Positions 1 through 6,901 of a DNA stretch of 14,278 nucleotides are shown here, piece after piece. The DNA comes from Candidatus Cryptobacteroides faecihippi. Lineage in GTDB: Bacteria; Bacteroidota; Bacteroidia; Bacteroidales; UBA932. Within the stretch, counting starts at the first letter, position 1, and each line of letters opens with the position of its first letter. A program made the translations under genes and the position numbers. The notes beneath the pieces are model-generated. The model saw only the letters and a program-made list of their open reading frames with translations. It was not told the DNA's origin and ran no database searches. Where the stretch lies: assembly GCA_018066065.1 (NCBI GenBank), contig JAGHSC010000168.1, positions 1 through 14,278 of the forward strand, given 5' to 3'.

Positions 1-1565
1 GACTTGCAGTAAACTGCAGCCCCATCCTGCGAGATGCCGACAGACTCTCGTGCAACAGCATCGAAATGAGTTACTTCCTCACCGGTACCGGCATCCAGGA
101 CATAAAGTCTCCTGTCTGGCACGGCGATGAATATCCTCCCGTTCGACTTGACCGGCCACACTGCAGCCGGGGAATACATCATGGATGGCTTGGTGCACTC
201 CCAGGTCCACTGGAGGGAACCATCGGAAGGATCAAGGGAATAAAGCTTGTTCGCCCAAGTGCCGAAGACGACCTGGCGGCTGTCGACATAAGGACGGCAT
301 TCCACAAAGCCCTTGACATCCGCAAACTCCCACACGGTCCGGCCGGACTTCAGGTCAAGTGCACGGAAGACTCCGTCCGAACCTCCTATGAAGACCCTTC
401 CATCCTGGACCACAGGACTTCCTAGGACCGATTTTCCTGTCCTGCTCTGCCAGAGGACCCTGCCGCTTTCCGAATCCAGGGCATAGATGAACCCATCGGT
501 ACAGCCGAAGACAAGTGTCTTGCCGGACAATGCCGGAGTGGAGAAGATCTTTCCCGGAAAATCCGCAGACCAGACTTCCGAACCATCCTTCAGTGAGATG
601 CAGCGGACCGACCCGGAAGCAGTCGTGTACCATGCACGGTCCTTGCTGCGGGCAAAGCCGGCAACGATGTTGCTGTTGTCCCTCTTCTGCCAGACAACCT
701 TGAGCTGGCTGTCATCATTCACATCATAGCGCATCCATGGATAGCTGGACGGAAGTCCATGGCCATCATAGGAAACGGTGTCCTCGACGGGAGTAAGCCT
801 GCGCCTGTACCATGGTTCGAACTGGACGGCCGTGGATCCCACAAGCCTTCTCTCCGCAACCGTGATCACATCGTCGGAAATCCTGACAACGTTGTAGCCC
901 GGGTTTTTCCCGGCGGAAAGGGTGGAACGTCCAAGGACTCCAGGCAGGCCATCGTAATCCATGGCAACGTTCCTGTGCCAATGGCCTCCGATGAGGATCC
1001 TGGTGCCGACTCTCTTGAGTTCGCGGGTTACATCGAAATAGTTGAGGACAGAAGTGTCCTGCGGATAATGGTTGACGAAGATGGTCTTCCTGCCAGGCTT
1101 GAGCTTCCTGAGCCACTCCATGCTCTCCTGGGGGACCAGGGCCGGAGCCATCCTCATGTCAGGGCCGCAGCTGCAGCCGATGAAGCGCCATCCCTTGCAG
1201 TCGAATTCGAATGTCTCGTAGCCGAAGATCCTGCGGAAGGAATTGCATCCGCTCTCTGACCACTTCGCATCGTGATTGCCCGGAACGACGTAGTAAGGAC
1301 ATCCGAGGGAATCAAGCATCCCCTTGACGGCCGAGATCTCCTCGTCCGTGCCGAAATCCGTCAGGTCACCGCCGACCATCACGAAATCCAGGTCCTTGAT
1401 CGAGCCCGCATCCCTGACACAGCGCCTGAGGTCGGAAACCGAGCCCGACCCATGGGAATAGTGAAGGTCAGCAAAGAATGCGAACTTGATGTCTCCGTCC
1501 TGTGCGGATGCGGCAATCGAGGTCAGGAACAGGGTGATTATGGTTGTCAGGAGGTGTCTGCGCAT
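1..1565 (-). CDS. Exported metallophosphoesterase fused to PQQ-like beta-propeller (partial, 3' end outside window)
   Basis: My minus-strand translation from the ATG at 1565-1563 runs open for 521 codons to the left edge, so the C-terminus is missing. Residues 1-22 look like a Sec signal peptide ending ASA-Q, so the protein probably acts in the periplasm or beyond. Residues ~25-235 carry the calcineurin-like phosphoesterase motifs in order: D33-L-H35, G66-D67-L-T-D70, G96-N-H98-D99, N165-H166-Y-P and G194-H195-W-H197. These supply the usual two-metal ligands, so the enzyme should be catalytically competent. From ~residue 310 there are ~40-residue PQQ-like propeller repeats (for example DGFIYALDSESGRVLW, then DGVFRALDLKSGRTVW). 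The substrate is unknown; the family includes phosphomonoesterases, phosphodiesterases and nucleotidases. It is transcribed divergently from the epimerase operon. Domain calls are firm and function beyond 'phosphoesterase' is open. PQQ binding should not be assumed, since many such propellers bind no cofactor. Confidence 0.9.
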   Translation of the reverse strand, partial: MRRHLLTTIITLFLTSIAASAQDGDIKFAFFADLHYSHGSGSVSDLRRCVRDAGSIKDLDFVMVGGDLTDFGTDEEISAVKGMLDSLGCPYYVVPGNHDAKWSESGCNSFRRIFGYETFEFDCKGWRFIGCSCGPDMRMAPALVPQESMEWLRKLKPGRKTIFVNHYPQDTSVLNYFDVTRELKRVGTRILIGGHWHRNVAMDYDGLPGVLGRSTLSAGKNPGYNVVRISDDVITVAERRLVGSTAVQFEPWYRRRLTPVEDTVSYDGHGLPSSYPWMRYDVNDDSQLKVVWQKRDNSNIVAGFARSKDRAWYTTASGSVRCISLKDGSEVWSADFPGKIFSTPALSGKTLVFGCTDGFIYALDSESGRVLWQSRTGKSVLGSPVVQDGRVFIGGSDGVFRALDLKSGRTVWEFADVKGFVECRPYVDSRQVVFGTWANKLYSLDPSDGSLQWTWECTKPSMMYSPAAVWPVKSNGRIFIAVPDRRLYVLDAGTGEEVTHFDAVARESVGISQDGAAVYCK

Positions 1566-1576
1566 GTCGGATTCAT

Positions 1577-1592
1577 GTTTATGGCAATAAAC
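1577..1592. repeat. Short inverted repeat in the leader of the phosphoesterase gene
   Basis: Arms GTTTAT (1577-1582) and ATAAAC (1587-1592) flank a 4-base spacer GGCA. The dyad lies between the candidate -7 box and the start codon of the minus-strand phosphoesterase gene, in the 94-base gap that separates it from the epimerase operon. It could be an operator half-site pair or a small leader hairpin. At 6 bp per arm in AT-rich DNA, chance is also plausible. Confidence 0.3.
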
Positions 1593-1599
1593 AAAAATA
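1592..1599 (-). promoter_or_regulatory. Candidate Bacteroidetes -7 element for the phosphoesterase gene
   Basis: On the minus strand this reads TATTTTTG, a full match to the Bacteroidetes -7 consensus TAnnTTTG. It would place the transcription start about 15-25 bases before the ATG at 1565. I do not see a convincing TTTG -33 element at the expected spacing, so the call rests on one box plus its position. Confidence 0.35.
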
Positions 1600-1647
1600 G
1601 TCAAAAAAGATGGAATTTGACTATATTGCAGACCATTATCGAACAAC

Positions 1648-1652
1648 AAGGA
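1648..1652 (+). promoter_or_regulatory. Ribosome binding site of the dipeptide epimerase gene
   Basis: AAGGA lies 7 bases before the ATG at 1660. It supports that start, which also yields an intact twin-arginine signal. Confidence 0.6.
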
Positions 1653-1659
1653 CAAACAC

Positions 1660-2811
1660 ATGAAAAGAAGGGATTTCCTGAAGACGGCAGGAGCCGCCAC
1701 AGTTCTGGCCGGAACCGGCTCATTGGCCGCCAGCTGCGCCGCAAACAACTCTGCACCACATCCTTACGCAATCAACCCCAACGGAACGGCAAGGATGAAG
1801 CTCAGCTTCGAGCCTTATGAGCTCCAGCTGAGGCACACATTCACCGTGGCCTCATATTCAAGGAAGACGACTCCTGACGTGCAGGTCAGGATCGACTTCG
1901 ATGGTTTCACAGGCTACGGAGAGGCTTCCATGCCTCCGTACCTGGGCCAGACCGTCGAGAGCGTCTCCGCATTCCTGCAGAAGGTGAATCTGGAGCAGTT
2001 CAAGGATCCTTTCCAGCTGGACGACATCCTCACCTACGTCGACGGCATCACACCCGGAGACACTGCAGCCAAGGCTGCGGTGGACATCGCACTCCACGAC
2101 TTGGTCGGAAAGCTTATGGGCATGCCATGGTACAGGATCTGGGGCCTGGATCCGGAAAAGGCTCCGAACACGACCTTCACGATCGGGATCGACACTCCTG
2201 ACGTGGTCAGGGAGAAGACCAGGGAGTGTGCAGACAAGTTCAGGATCCTGAAGGTCAAGGTGGGACTTGACAATGACAAGGAGATGATCGAGACCATCAG
2301 GGAGATCACCGACCTGCCGATCGCCGTGGACGCCAACCAGGGCTGGAAGGACAGGGAGCAGGCCCTGGACGAGATCTTTTGGCTCAAGGAGCATGGTGTA
2401 GTGATGGTGGAGCAGCCGATGCAGAAGGAAAGGCTTGACGACAATGCCTGGATAACCGAGCACAGCCCGCTTCCGACATTCGCCGACGAAGCCATCCAGA
2501 GACTCAGGGACATTCCTTCGATCAAGGGAGCCTACTCGGGAATCAACATCAAGCTGATGAAGTGCACCGGAATGAGAGAGGCCTGGAAGATGCTGAACTA
2601 CGCAAAGGCAGAGGGAATGAAGGTGATGACAGGATGCATGACGGAGACTTCATGCGCAGTGTCCGCAGCAGCCCAGCTGTCCCCTGCCGTCGATTTCGCG
2701 GACCTGGACGGCAATCTCCTGATCAGCAATGACAGGTTCGAGGGAATGACAGTCGTGGACGGCAGGATCACCCTTCCGGACAGACCAGGAATCGGACTCA
2801 AGTTGATTTAA
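1660..2811 (+). CDS. Tat-exported dipeptide epimerase (enolase superfamily, L-Ala-D/L-Glu epimerase type)
   Basis: 383 residues, ending TAA. The N-terminus MKRRDFLKTAG is a twin-arginine signal (R3-R4), followed by a hydrophobic stretch. LAASC at 22-26 resembles a lipobox, although A rather than L at -3 makes lipidation uncertain. The mature part is a complete mandelate-racemase-like enolase-superfamily enzyme: K198-V-K200, metal ligands D224 (VDANQ), E251 (VEQP) and D276 (ADEA), and the opposite-face base K298 (INIKLMK). The D348-L-D350-G motif is characteristic of dipeptide epimerases, where it binds the substrate ammonium group. The family epimerises L-Ala-D-Glu to L-Ala-L-Glu during murein peptide breakdown. 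Some members prefer other dipeptides, so exact specificity is unproven. Tat export implies folding in the cytoplasm and action in the periplasm, unlike cytoplasmic E. coli YcjG. Six bases separate it from the following transglutaminase-fold gene, so the two are almost certainly co-transcribed. Confidence 0.93.
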   Translation: MKRRDFLKTAGAATVLAGTGSLAASCAANNSAPHPYAINPNGTARMKLSFEPYELQLRHTFTVASYSRKTTPDVQVRIDFDGFTGYGEASMPPYLGQTVESVSAFLQKVNLEQFKDPFQLDDILTYVDGITPGDTAAKAAVDIALHDLVGKLMGMPWYRIWGLDPEKAPNTTFTIGIDTPDVVREKTRECADKFRILKVKVGLDNDKEMIETIREITDLPIAVDANQGWKDREQALDEIFWLKEHGVVMVEQPMQKERLDDNAWITEHSPLPTFADEAIQRLRDIPSIKGAYSGINIKLMKCTGMREAWKMLNYAKAEGMKVMTGCMTETSCAVSAAAQLSPAVDFADLDGNLLISNDRFEGMTVVDGRITLPDRPGIGLKLI

Positions 2812-2817
2812 AAGGAT

Positions 2818-4212
2818 ATGGCAAAGATGAAGAAGAAAGAAATCATCCTCTGGGCGCTGGTCGCACTTGCACTCGCTGCGAACATCTGGCTCCCAAGGCA
2901 GAGGAAAGCATATTCATGGGACAAGGACCTCAAGCAGAGGCTTGCCGTGGATTTCGACAGGACAAGGGATGAGGTAAAGGACTGGATCACAAAGTACATC
3001 CCGGACGTCACAGACGAGCAGATCGATGCATGGACAGCGTCCAACACGCTGGAGAACATGCAGATAGGCAACAGGACCATGTACTTCCACAACGCAGCTC
3101 CAAACCTCTTCAGGATCGTTCCCGAGCTCGTCGCGCTCAAGGATTCGGTCGATGCGGCGAACAAGCCAGGCTACGATCCAAAGGCTCTGAGCGGCCACCA
3201 GATCGACGACGCCAAGGCCATCCCGATGATCAAGGAGGATGTGGAGGCAGCCCTTGCTTCCGGAAAGGAGAATCCATTCATAGCGCAGCCGCGCAGGATG
3301 CGCGTCACATTCTCGCTCACCGTCCCGGCCAACACCCTCAGGAGAGGCAGCACACTCCGCTGCTGGCTTCCTTACCCAAGGAATGACGTGGCAAGGCAGA
3401 CCGGCATCAAGCTCATCTGCGCAGGAATCGACTCGACAGACATCGCCGAGGACAAGCTTGTCTTCTCAGACCCAGCCTGCCATCACAGCAGCATCTACTT
3501 CGAATCGAAGGTCAAGGAAGGCAGGGCAACAACCTTCTACGAGGTCTTTGAATATACAGCAGCGGGAGAATGGCACCCTGTCGACCCTTCCACAGTGCTT
3601 CCGTATGACACGGAAAGTCCTCTCTACAAGGAGAATACCTCGGAAAGACAGACCCAGATCGTGTTCTCGGACAGGATCAGGAACCTTGCAGACTCGCTCA
3701 CCGCAGGCATCGACAACCCATACCTTCAGGCCAAGGCCATCTACGCCTGGGTCGACAAGTTCCCATGGGCTTCGGCAAGGGAGTACTCAACCATCGAGAA
3801 CATCCCTGAATACGTCCTGGACAACCGTCATGGCGACTGCGGTCAGCAGACCCTTCTCTTCATGACCCTCTGCCGCAGCAAGGGCATCCCTGCAAGATGG
3901 CAGAGTGGACTGATGCTCCACCCAAGCGGCAGGAACCTCCACGACTGGTGCGAAGTCTATTTCGAAGGACACGGATGGATGCCTGTGGACCAGAGCTTCG
4001 GCCAGACACCTTACGGAGGATTCTTCTACTTCGGAGGCATCGACCCTTACAGGCTTGTCTTCAACAACGATTTCGGCGGAGAGCTCTCCCCAGCCAAGAA
4101 ATATCCAAGGAGCGAGACCGTCGACTTCCAGAGAGGCGAAGTCGAATGGGAAGGCGGAAACCTCTATTTCCACCTCTGGGACTATCATTTCTCAGTCGAG
4201 TACCTTGACTAG
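2818..4212 (+). CDS. Membrane-anchored transglutaminase-fold protein (putative cysteine peptidase)
   Basis: 464 residues, ending TAG. A basic N-terminus followed by a hydrophobic helix at ~8-26 forms a signal anchor, so the bulk should lie in the periplasm. Residues ~30-270 match nothing I can name. Residues ~295-420 form a transglutaminase-like core with the full triad: C341 in HGDCGQQ, H375 in LHDWCEVY and D391 in PVDQSFG. The family includes transglutaminases and, commonly in bacteria, papain-like peptidases. Its place directly behind a dipeptide epimerase makes a role in trimming peptidoglycan-derived or dietary peptides a reasonable inference, not a demonstrated one. Two in-frame starts are possible. 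The ATG at 2818 has AAGGA only 1 base upstream, whereas the ATG at 2827 (residue 4, MKKKEIIL) has it at 10 bases, so translation may begin at 2827. The gene converges on the next operon with a 24-base gap. Confidence 0.88.
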   Translation: MAKMKKKEIILWALVALALAANIWLPRQRKAYSWDKDLKQRLAVDFDRTRDEVKDWITKYIPDVTDEQIDAWTASNTLENMQIGNRTMYFHNAAPNLFRIVPELVALKDSVDAANKPGYDPKALSGHQIDDAKAIPMIKEDVEAALASGKENPFIAQPRRMRVTFSLTVPANTLRRGSTLRCWLPYPRNDVARQTGIKLICAGIDSTDIAEDKLVFSDPACHHSSIYFESKVKEGRATTFYEVFEYTAAGEWHPVDPSTVLPYDTESPLYKENTSERQTQIVFSDRIRNLADSLTAGIDNPYLQAKAIYAWVDKFPWASAREYSTIENIPEYVLDNRHGDCGQQTLLFMTLCRSKGIPARWQSGLMLHPSGRNLHDWCEVYFEGHGWMPVDQSFGQTPYGGFFYFGGIDPYRLVFNNDFGGELSPAKKYPRSETVDFQRGEVEWEGGNLYFHLWDYHFSVEYLD

Positions 4213-4217
4213 CACAA

Positions 4218-4234
4218 CCTGGCCGAGAGCCAGG
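4218..4234. terminator. Hairpin between convergent genes, possible bidirectional terminator
   Basis: CCTGGC (4218-4223), loop CGAGA, GCCAGG (4229-4234). The hairpin fills most of the 24-base gap between two convergent stop codons, where both transcripts must end. Neither strand has a U-tract behind it, so it is not a canonical intrinsic terminator. It may only be a roadblock or a 3'-end stabiliser. Confidence 0.4.
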
Positions 4235-4236
4235 AA

Positions 4237-5532
4237 CTATCTGAACGACACCCTCAGACCGAATGTCATCATGAAGTCCAGAGGGTGTTCCTTGTAGATT
4301 GTCTGGACATCCGAACCATCATTGAAGTGATAGCTGAGCCCTGGCTCAAGGAAGATGCCGAAACGCTCCATCACATTCGCCTGTACACCGAGTCCGGCAT
4401 TGACACTCCAGAGAAGAGGATCGACGGAAATCCTGTCGGACGACGAGCTGACCTTTGAATCGGACACATACTCCCTATGCCTTACGACGGCAGAGACGCA
4501 TTTCTCGGCCATTCCGCCTCCGGATGCGTACAAAGACACAGCCCTACCATTCAGGAATGAAGCCGAAAGATTGATAGGGATGCCGATGTACTGAAGCTGC
4601 TGCTTGTCCTCAGTGGTGGTGAGGTCCCCTGAAGATGTAGTGATCTTGCTGTTCAGGATCGTCCATGCGACTCCGCTCTCGACGCCAAGGATGTCATTGA
4701 ACTTCCACCTTGCCATCGCTGCGACCCTGATCGGACGATAGTGCTTGGTGTCGGTAGTGACTGCAGGGATCCTGGATGCAGGGACCTTGCGGAGCGGACG
4801 GTTCTGGACAGTTTCCTGCTCATCATCCTTGCCTGAAGACTGCGGAGCACCGTGGTACAGGGACTTAGGGTCGAAGACTGATTCCATCTGGCTCTGGGTC
4901 AATGCCCCCGAAAAGACAGCTCCGGCACTTTCCGGAAGGAAGGAAGGGCGATGGCGTCCATCCGCGGATGCCGACATCCTGCCGCTCCAGTCCTCACCGT
5001 CATGGCTGGTGTGTGGAACACTCCTGAGAATTTCGGAATCGACAGGGTCGGAGTCGCTCTCGACAGCGACCCTGGTCTCATCCTCAGCCAGCTCGACCTC
5101 CTCGGGCTCATCCGGGACGTCATGTCCCTGGACATCACCCTCAACGACGGTCGCCTGCGCAACAAGACTTCCCAGCCTTGCCTGGCTTCCCTTCTCAGCG
5201 CAATGGTCATCGTCAGCAGCCCGGACTTCCTCGATTTGTACTGAAGAAGAAGGATTTGGCTGGGAAGTTGCCGGATTGTCCTGCCCGACGACCGATAGAT
5301 TATCTGAAATGGTTTGTAAAGTGTCACTTGGATGGTTCACGGAAAGGAAGACAACGACCGCAGCCACGGCAGCCGCAGCCAGGGTGCTCCACACCCATGG
5401 CATGATTGCAACTCTCTTCCTGGAAGGTTCCGGAACCGAAACGGAGGAGACGATGTCGTCCCACAGTCCTTCAGGGACGGACTCCTCGTAGGAATCCATC
5501 TTCTTCTTGATACTGTCAAGCATTCTGTCCAT
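4237..5532 (-). CDS. Putative anti-sigma-like transmembrane protein with C-terminal beta-barrel-like domain
   Basis: 431 residues from the ATG at 5532; a TTG one codon earlier is less likely. The A of this ATG is the last base of the sigma factor stop (TGATG), with a strong AAAGGAG 8 bases upstream, so translation is coupled. Residues 1-43 are a charged segment, presumably cytoplasmic (LDSIKKKMDSYEESVPEGLW), of the kind seen at the start of small Bacteroidota anti-sigma proteins. Residues ~44-64 form one hydrophobic helix. Residues ~70-260 are acidic, Ser/Pro-rich and probably disordered. Residues ~265-431 show alternating amphipathic strands ending FGLRVSFR, as in PorT-like outer-membrane barrels. 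Position directly after an ECF sigma gene suggests it sequesters that sigma factor and perhaps senses the envelope. No canonical zinc-binding anti-sigma motif is visible, so the role is inferred from context and layout. Ends TAG. Confidence 0.75.
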   Translation of the reverse strand: MDRMLDSIKKKMDSYEESVPEGLWDDIVSSVSVPEPSRKRVAIMPWVWSTLAAAAVAAVVVFLSVNHPSDTLQTISDNLSVVGQDNPATSQPNPSSSVQIEEVRAADDDHCAEKGSQARLGSLVAQATVVEGDVQGHDVPDEPEEVELAEDETRVAVESDSDPVDSEILRSVPHTSHDGEDWSGRMSASADGRHRPSFLPESAGAVFSGALTQSQMESVFDPKSLYHGAPQSSGKDDEQETVQNRPLRKVPASRIPAVTTDTKHYRPIRVAAMARWKFNDILGVESGVAWTILNSKITTSSGDLTTTEDKQQLQYIGIPINLSASFLNGRAVSLYASGGGMAEKCVSAVVRHREYVSDSKVSSSSDRISVDPLLWSVNAGLGVQANVMERFGIFLEPGLSYHFNDGSDVQTIYKEHPLDFMMTFGLRVSFR

Positions 5533-6104
5533 CAATCTATCTCCTTTCGTTTTCTATACTCTGTTATCTTTCTTGCCAGGATCGCCCTGGCCCTGTGCAG
5601 CTGCGAGGCGGAAGTGCTCTCCGTGATTCCCAGCAGGCTGGCTATCTCCCTATGGTTCTTCTCTTCGAAGACGTACAGGTTGAACACAGCCCTGTACCCA
5701 TCCGGAAGTTCCTTGATCATGTCCTGGATCACGCCCGGAGGAACCTCTCCCACATCAGCGTCATCCGATTCCGACTCCATGTCCGGCATCTCCCACCGGT
5801 ACTCCACAGTCGAACTCTTCTTCCTGTCCCGCAAACGCCTCAAAGCCTCATTCACCACAACCTGCCGGAGCCAGGCCCGAAGCGATCCTTCCCCACGGTA
5901 CTCAAACCGATGAAGGTTGTCGAAGATCTTCACGAAAGCATCCTGAAGAACATCACGGAGTTCGGACGGAGCCGTCACATACCTTGAGCACACTGCAGCC
6001 AGATACCTCGAATAGCAGTCATAGATCTGCTTCATGGCATCCCGGTCCCCAGCCTGCGCAAGCTCAACGACCCTTTTCTCTATATCTCCGGTCAAAACCT
6101 TCAT
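5532..6104 (-). CDS. ECF-family RNA polymerase sigma factor
   Basis: 190 residues, a typical ECF length. Sigma region 2 covers ~20-92, with the core-binding DVLQDAFVKIF (51-61) and the promoter -10 contacting segment YRGEGSLRAWLRQVVVNEAL (69-88). An acidic linker follows (~105-122). Region 4 covers ~129-178, with the helix-turn-helix NHREIASLLGITESTSASQL and the following RARAIL. It should direct RNA polymerase to a small regulon under control of the protein encoded immediately downstream, whose start codon overlaps this stop. The upstream NigD-like gene ends 8 bases before this start, so all three probably share one transcript and are autoregulated. The target promoters cannot be identified from this window. 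Confidence 0.95.
   Translation of the reverse strand: MKVLTGDIEKRVVELAQAGDRDAMKQIYDCYSRYLAAVCSRYVTAPSELRDVLQDAFVKIFDNLHRFEYRGEGSLRAWLRQVVVNEALRRLRDRKKSSTVEYRWEMPDMESESDDADVGEVPPGVIQDMIKELPDGYRAVFNLYVFEEKNHREIASLLGITESTSASQLHRARAILARKITEYRKRKEID
5541..5547 (-). promoter_or_regulatory. Strong ribosome binding site inside the sigma factor gene
   Basis: AAAGGAG on the minus strand, 8 bases before the ATG at 5532. It lies within the last codons of the sigma gene. It decides the downstream start in favour of ATG 5532 over the TTG at 5535, and indicates efficient translation of the partner protein. Confidence 0.65.
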
Positions 6105-6112
6105 CTACAAGC

Positions 6113-6808
6113 TCATTCAGTCACATTGTTGAAAGAAATCGTGACGAATCCATAATAGGAATAGTTATGGAGATTCAGCCCGACTCCTCCGTCCTGGGAT
6201 TCCGGAAGGAAATCCCTGACCTTGAACGAAACCAGAAAATCCTTCCATTTCTTTTCCCCTTCACCGTCGCGCTCACGCATCAGATACATCGACGATGGGT
6301 CGGACTGGTCCTGATAAAGGCTGAACATGCTGTCCGTCCTGCCAGCCTCACACAATGCTGCGAGGTGCAGGGTAAGGTAGCCGTCTTCAAGACTTGTCAG
6401 CCAGTCATCATACACAAGAACCGGAGAATTGTCTTCCTTGAAAGCCTTCGATGGAGAGGATACCACCTTCGGAAGGTAAGTGTCAATCGCTTCCACACGC
6501 CTGACTTCTACCATGTGGGTGCAAGTCTGGCTTTGTCCCGGAAGGATCGCAACATCCATCAGAGCCCTCGTCTCGTCCTTGAAAGGATTGGCCCAGCCTG
6601 ATGGTTCCAGTGTCGTGACATCATCCAGCTGAAGATAGGTGGTCCCGGAAACGTCTTTCCTGACGGTGACCACAGCATTGTACTTTCCACTGAACGAATC
6701 CATGACATTGGCATCGATGGCATCCTTGTCCATGCATGACTGCATGGACGGAATGACTGCCGATGCCAAGATGCATGACAACAGGAACCGTCTGAATCTA
6801 CGCAACAT
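6113..6808 (-). CDS. NigD-like lipoprotein
   Basis: 231 residues. A basic N-terminus and hydrophobic stretch end in SMQSC25, consistent with signal peptidase II cleavage and lipidation at C25. The acidic residues just after it (MDKDAID) resemble surface-export signals of Bacteroidota lipoproteins. The rest resembles the NigD/NigD-like family: an N-terminal small beta-barrel region (~35-100), then a beta-sandwich ending in a strand-rich C-terminus. The family is linked to envelope and bacteriocin-gene contexts in Bacteroides, but its biochemical role is unknown. It is the first gene of an operon with the ECF sigma factor, so it could be part of the signal or an output. AGAAGG sits directly against the ATG, which is unusually close. 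The TTG codon following the ATG would have better spacing but is not needed to explain the protein. Confidence 0.72.
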   Translation of the reverse strand: MLRRFRRFLLSCILASAVIPSMQSCMDKDAIDANVMDSFSGKYNAVVTVRKDVSGTTYLQLDDVTTLEPSGWANPFKDETRALMDVAILPGQSQTCTHMVEVRRVEAIDTYLPKVVSSPSKAFKEDNSPVLVYDDWLTSLEDGYLTLHLAALCEAGRTDSMFSLYQDQSDPSSMYLMRERDGEGEKKWKDFLVSFKVRDFLPESQDGGVGLNLHNYSYYGFVTISFNNVTE

Positions 6809-6829
6809 CCTTCTGCAATGACTTATTGA

Positions 6830-6854
6830 GTTGTCGGATTACAAAATCCACAAC
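6830..6854. promoter_or_regulatory. Long imperfect dyad in the divergent nigD-like / nhaC gap
   Basis: On the plus strand, GTTGT-C-GGATT (6830-6840), loop ACAA, then AATCC-ACAAC (6845-6854). This gives 10 complementary base pairs with one bulged base. It lies in the only intergenic space (93 bases) between the divergent NigD/sigma operon and nhaC, 21 bases upstream of the NigD-like ATG and 47 upstream of nhaC. There is no following T-run, so a terminator is unlikely. An operator or a leader RNA hairpin is more plausible. I found no confident -33/-7 pair on either strand; TAAATTGG at 6871-6878 (plus) is a one-mismatch -7 candidate for nhaC. Confidence 0.5.
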
Positions 6855-6901
6855 GACTGATTTCTTGCACTAAATTGGAAAAAAAAATTTAACTTGCAAC
6901 C

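Noticed and set aside
759..1820. Plus-strand open frames opposite the phosphoesterase gene
   Set aside because: The minus strand carries all five metallophosphoesterase motifs and the propeller repeats in one uninterrupted frame, so the plus-strand frames are shadows.
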